From NCBI GenBank assembly GCA_033764055.1, contig JANRJI010000134.1, positions 62,001 through 126,000 on the forward strand: DNA of 64,000 nt, given 5' to 3'. How positions within the stretch are numbered: the first letter of the stretch is position 1; every line of letters starts with the position of its first letter. This DNA comes from Ga0077555 sp033764055. GTDB taxonomy: Bacteria; Pseudomonadota; Alphaproteobacteria; Rhizobiales; Hyphomicrobiaceae. Below the pieces are notes generated by a model that did no database searches, was not told where the DNA came from, and saw only the letters and a list, made by a program, of their open reading frames with translations. Both the position numbers and the translations under genes were made by a program. Shown in pieces: positions 61,669-64,000 of the stretch.

Positions 61669-62838
61669 TTGACCGACCGCGTGGCAGATATCGTGATCGT
61701 CGGCGGCGCCGCGGTCGGCAGCTCCATCGCCTATTTCCTCGGGCGCGACGGCTTCAAGGGACGCGTCGTCGTCGTCGAGAAGGACCCGAGCTACCAGTGG
61801 TGCGCCAGCGGCCGTGCCGTGGCTGGCATCCGGCAGCAGTTCTCGACGCCCGAGAACATCCGCCTGTCGCAGTTCGGCGTGGGTTTCTTTCGCGGCATCA
61901 AGTCGGAGCTCGGTCCCGAAGCCGATATCGCATTCCGCGAGCGGGGCTACATGGTGATGGCGACGCCTGAGGGCCGCGCCACGCTCGAGGCCAACGTCAG
62001 GCTCCAGCGCAACCTCGGCGCCGATACCGAGCTGCTCGACCCGGCCGAGGTGGCGCGGCGCTTTCCCTGGCTTTCGGTAGAGGGGCTCGGCGGTGCCGGC
62101 TGGGGCCGCAGTGGCGAGGGCTGGGTCGACCCCGCCTCGCTGATGCAGCTCTTCCGCAAGGCAGCGATGGCAAGGGGCGCGGACTACGTGCACGACGAGG
62201 TTGTCGGCATCGAGACCGGCGGCGGACGCATCGACGGTGTACGATTGGCCTCCGGGGCCCGCGTCTCGACCGGCACGGTGGTCTGCGCCGCCGGCTGGCA
62301 CTCGGCCAATGTCGCAGCGATGGCCGGTCTCTCCATTCCGGTCAGGCCGCGTAAGCGCTTCGTTTTCGTCGTCGATTGTCCGACGCCGCTGCCGGGCGCG
62401 GGTCTGATGATCGACCCGTCGGGGCTGTATTTTCGCCCCGAGGGCCGATTCTTCCTGACGGGCATCGCGCCGCCGGAGGATCAAGACCCTGACGCCGAGG
62501 ACTTCGACATCGACCACGACCTTTTCCAGTCGCGCATCTGGCCGGCGCTCGCCGCACGCGTGCCGGCCATGGAGACGCTCAAGGTGCAGAATGCCTGGTG
62601 CTGCCACTACGACGTCAACACCCTCGACCACAACGCCATCCTCGGCTGCCACCCGGACCTGCCGTCGTTCGTGATGGCCTGCGGCTTCTCGGGGCACGGC
62701 CTGCAGCATTCGCCGGGTGTGGGCCGCGCCATGGCAGAACTGGTGATGCACGGCGCCTACCGCACGATCGACGTCACGCGCCTCGGCTTCCAGCGCGTCG
62801 TGGCCGGCCGCCCGCTGCGCGAGGCGAATGTCTACTGA
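61669..62838 (+). CDS. FAD-dependent oxidoreductase of the DAO (sarcosine/D-amino acid oxidase) family
   Basis: 389 residues. The FAD dinucleotide loop reads DIVIVGGAAVGSSIAYFL, with acidic strand end VVVVEKDPS, and the DAO signature ASGRAVAGIRQQFSTPENIRLS (in pieces) follows. The C-terminal GFSGHGLQHSPGVGRAMAELV binds the flavin pyrophosphate. It should oxidise a secondary or tertiary amine or a D-amino acid. The start is uncertain: TTG at 61669 has GAGG 7 bases upstream, while the open frame begins at a GTG at 61624. It is 9 bases before the pyridoxal kinase gene. Confidence 0.88.
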   Translation: MTDRVADIVIVGGAAVGSSIAYFLGRDGFKGRVVVVEKDPSYQWCASGRAVAGIRQQFSTPENIRLSQFGVGFFRGIKSELGPEADIAFRERGYMVMATPEGRATLEANVRLQRNLGADTELLDPAEVARRFPWLSVEGLGGAGWGRSGEGWVDPASLMQLFRKAAMARGADYVHDEVVGIETGGGRIDGVRLASGARVSTGTVVCAAGWHSANVAAMAGLSIPVRPRKRFVFVVDCPTPLPGAGLMIDPSGLYFRPEGRFFLTGIAPPEDQDPDAEDFDIDHDLFQSRIWPALAARVPAMETLKVQNAWCCHYDVNTLDHNAILGCHPDLPSFVMACGFSGHGLQHSPGVGRAMAELVMHGAYRTIDVTRLGFQRVVAGRPLREANVY

Positions 62839-62847
62839 GGCTTTCCC

Positions 62848-63732
62848 ATGGCCCGCATCCTCGCAATCTCATCCCAGGTGGCCCGCGGGGCGATAGGCCT
62901 TTCGGCCATCGTTCCGGCCCTGCAGGCCCTCGGCCACGAGGTGGTGGCGCTGCCGACGATCCTGCTCTCGAATCACCCGGGCCACACTCGCTTCGCAGGC
63001 GAGCGCGTCTCGACCGACCTGCTCGCCCGCATGCTGGATGCCCTGGAGGCCAATGGCTGGTTGGCGGAGATAGAGGCTGTCATCACGGGCTACCTGCCCA
63101 GTGCGGCCCATGTCGCTTTCGCGCGTGATGCCGTGCTGAAGCTCGAGCGGTCGCGGGCGGGGATGCTCTACGTGTGCGATCCGGTGCTCGGCGACGTGCC
63201 GAAGGGCATCTACATCGAGCAGGCTGCCGCCGAGGCCATCCGCGACACACTCGTGCCCGAGGCCAATGCCCTCACGCCCAACTGCTTCGAGCTGGGCTAT
63301 CTGCTCGGCCACGACGTGCCGACCAGCGAGTTGGCACTTCGCGCGCTCGAGGACTTCGACAGGGCGGCGCTCGTCATCGCGAAGTCGTTGCCAGGCGCCG
63401 CGCCCGACGAGCTGCTCAATGTGGCAGCAGCCGGCGGTGTTCCGCTGGCACTGGCCCGCGTCGCGCGACGGGAGGGCGCGCAGCACGGCACCGGCGACCT
63501 GATGGCGGCCATCGTCCTGGCCGGTCTGATCGAAGGTCGTGAGCCCGTCGACGTCCTCGCCTTGGCCACCGCCGTCGTCGATCAGGTTCTCGCCGCCAGT
63601 GCTGGTCGTGACGAGCTCGACCTCGCCGGATTGCCACGACGACTGGCCGACGTGACGCCGTGGCCGCTGGAGACGACCGAAGGCGCTATGACCGGCACTG
63701 CCTGGAGCATAGATCCCGGGCTCGACCCGTGA
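62848..63732 (+). CDS. pdxY: Pyridoxal kinase
   Basis: Salvage kinase forming pyridoxal 5'-phosphate. 294 residues, ribokinase-like. Motifs: ARILAISSQVARGAIGLSA at the N-terminus with the substrate Ser, YVCDPVLGDVPKGIYI in the middle, and GAQHGTGDLMAAIVLAG with the catalytic Asp at the anion hole. The last 15 residues run past the domain. Its TGA overlaps the next ATG by one base (TGATG), so the DUF429 gene is coupled. Confidence 0.93.
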   Translation: MARILAISSQVARGAIGLSAIVPALQALGHEVVALPTILLSNHPGHTRFAGERVSTDLLARMLDALEANGWLAEIEAVITGYLPSAAHVAFARDAVLKLERSRAGMLYVCDPVLGDVPKGIYIEQAAAEAIRDTLVPEANALTPNCFELGYLLGHDVPTSELALRALEDFDRAALVIAKSLPGAAPDELLNVAAAGGVPLALARVARREGAQHGTGDLMAAIVLAGLIEGREPVDVLALATAVVDQVLAASAGRDELDLAGLPRRLADVTPWPLETTEGAMTGTAWSIDPGLDP

Positions 63733-64000
63733 TGGAGCAGGAGCTGGCCTGGGTGGCGGGTATCGATGGCTGCCGCGGGGGCTGGCTCGTCGTGCTTCGC
63801 GATCTCTCTGGAGCCGCGCCGCCGCTCGTCCGCATCGTCGCCACATGCAAGGACGCGCTGTCGTTGCCGGAGGCGCCGCGCCTCCTCGCCATCGACATTC
63901 CGATCGGCTTGCCCGATCGATCGGGCATCGGTGGACGCGCTCCCGACGTCGCGGCCCGCGCGGTGCTCGGTCGGCGCCAGTCGTCGGTCTTCTCAGTGCC
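63732..64000 (+). CDS. DUF429 protein, N-terminal part only
   Basis: The first 89 residues are in the window; the gene continues beyond it. VAGIDGCRGGWLVV at the N-terminus, LAIDIPIGLPD and GRAPDVAARAVLGRRQSSVFSV match DUF429, a family with an RNase H-like fold and no proven reaction. It overlaps the pdxY stop by one base. Full family length is about 220-250 residues. Confidence 0.85.
   Translation, partial: MEQELAWVAGIDGCRGGWLVVLRDLSGAAPPLVRIVATCKDALSLPEAPRLLAIDIPIGLPDRSGIGGRAPDVAARAVLGRRQSSVFSV

Noticed and set aside
1..64000. Mobile element, CRISPR, toxin-antitoxin or phage-defence locus
   Set aside because: No transposase, integrase, spaced direct repeats, Cas or known defence proteins were recognised; the gene content is metabolic and housekeeping.

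Overview
The window looks like an ordinary chromosomal segment of a G+C-rich (roughly two-thirds by eye) alphaproteobacterium, most likely Hyphomicrobiales (Rhizobiales). Supporting signs are the cluster rpoZ-rsh-DUF2062-pdxJ-acpS-lepB-rnc-era, a Rhodobacter/Sinorhizobium-type phosphatidylethanolamine N-methyltransferase, a DUF5330-like small protein, a leucine-rich leader peptide before leuA, PHB genes, and a GTTC-N7-GTTC (alphaproteobacterial LexA) box before nrdJ. I saw no insertion sequence, integrase, CRISPR array, rRNA or convincing tRNA.

Layout. 1-5.4 kb: a partial Baeyer-Villiger-type monooxygenase, a LOG-family protein, the polyhydroxybutyrate pair phaA-phaB and a small conserved-looking protein. 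5.7-12.1 kb (minus strand): adenosylcobalamin-dependent ribonucleotide reductase with a likely SOS-controlled promoter, a YdcF-like protein translationally coupled to PlsC, PmtA and MnmA. 12.5-15.2 kb: a small exported or membrane protein, a peptidoglycan-binding protein and alanine dehydrogenase. 15.3-18.1 kb: an amidohydrolase-Rieske ferredoxin pair divergent from a CaiB-type CoA transferase. 18.3-23.1 kb: a TPR protein, a Lys-rich exported peptide, a hydroxyacid dehydrogenase, and a GMC oxidoreductase with two small neighbours. 23.3-28.8 kb: phnM-like amidohydrolase, an atypical crotonase, pcaHG, and a GMC oxidoreductase with a ferredoxin-like cysteine motif. 28.8-33.2 kb: a tripartite tricarboxylate transporter operon (tctB-tctA-tctC plus a second tctC and a decayed third-copy tail). 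33.7-39.7 kb: an enolase-superfamily enzyme, SnoaL-like protein, an unrecognised exported/membrane protein, galU and an SbmA/YddA-type ABC exporter.

39.7-51.6 kb is the conserved core: leuA with a leader-peptide attenuator and a good downstream terminator, a membrane protein, a divergent MreB, then rpoZ, rsh, DUF2062, pdxJ, acpS, lepB, rnc, era (stringent response, vitamin B6, lipid, secretion, RNA processing). 51.6-56.8 kb: a ThiF/MoeB-like E1, an orphan peptide-type binding protein and a class III aminotransferase. 56-59.3 kb: a tungstate ABC transporter (tupBCA) divergent from an HTH plus periplasmic-binding-like regulator. 59.3-64 kb: a membrane adenylate/guanylate cyclase, a canonical crotonase, an FAD oxidoreductase, pyridoxal kinase and a partial DUF429 protein.

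Taken together the accessory genes describe a heterotroph that takes up organic acids, activates and degrades aromatic or carboxylic substrates via CoA thioesters, and stores carbon as PHB. I did not find a convincing wholly new system. The most informative signals are regulatory (leuA attenuator, LexA box on nrdJ) and several family members with altered key residues.
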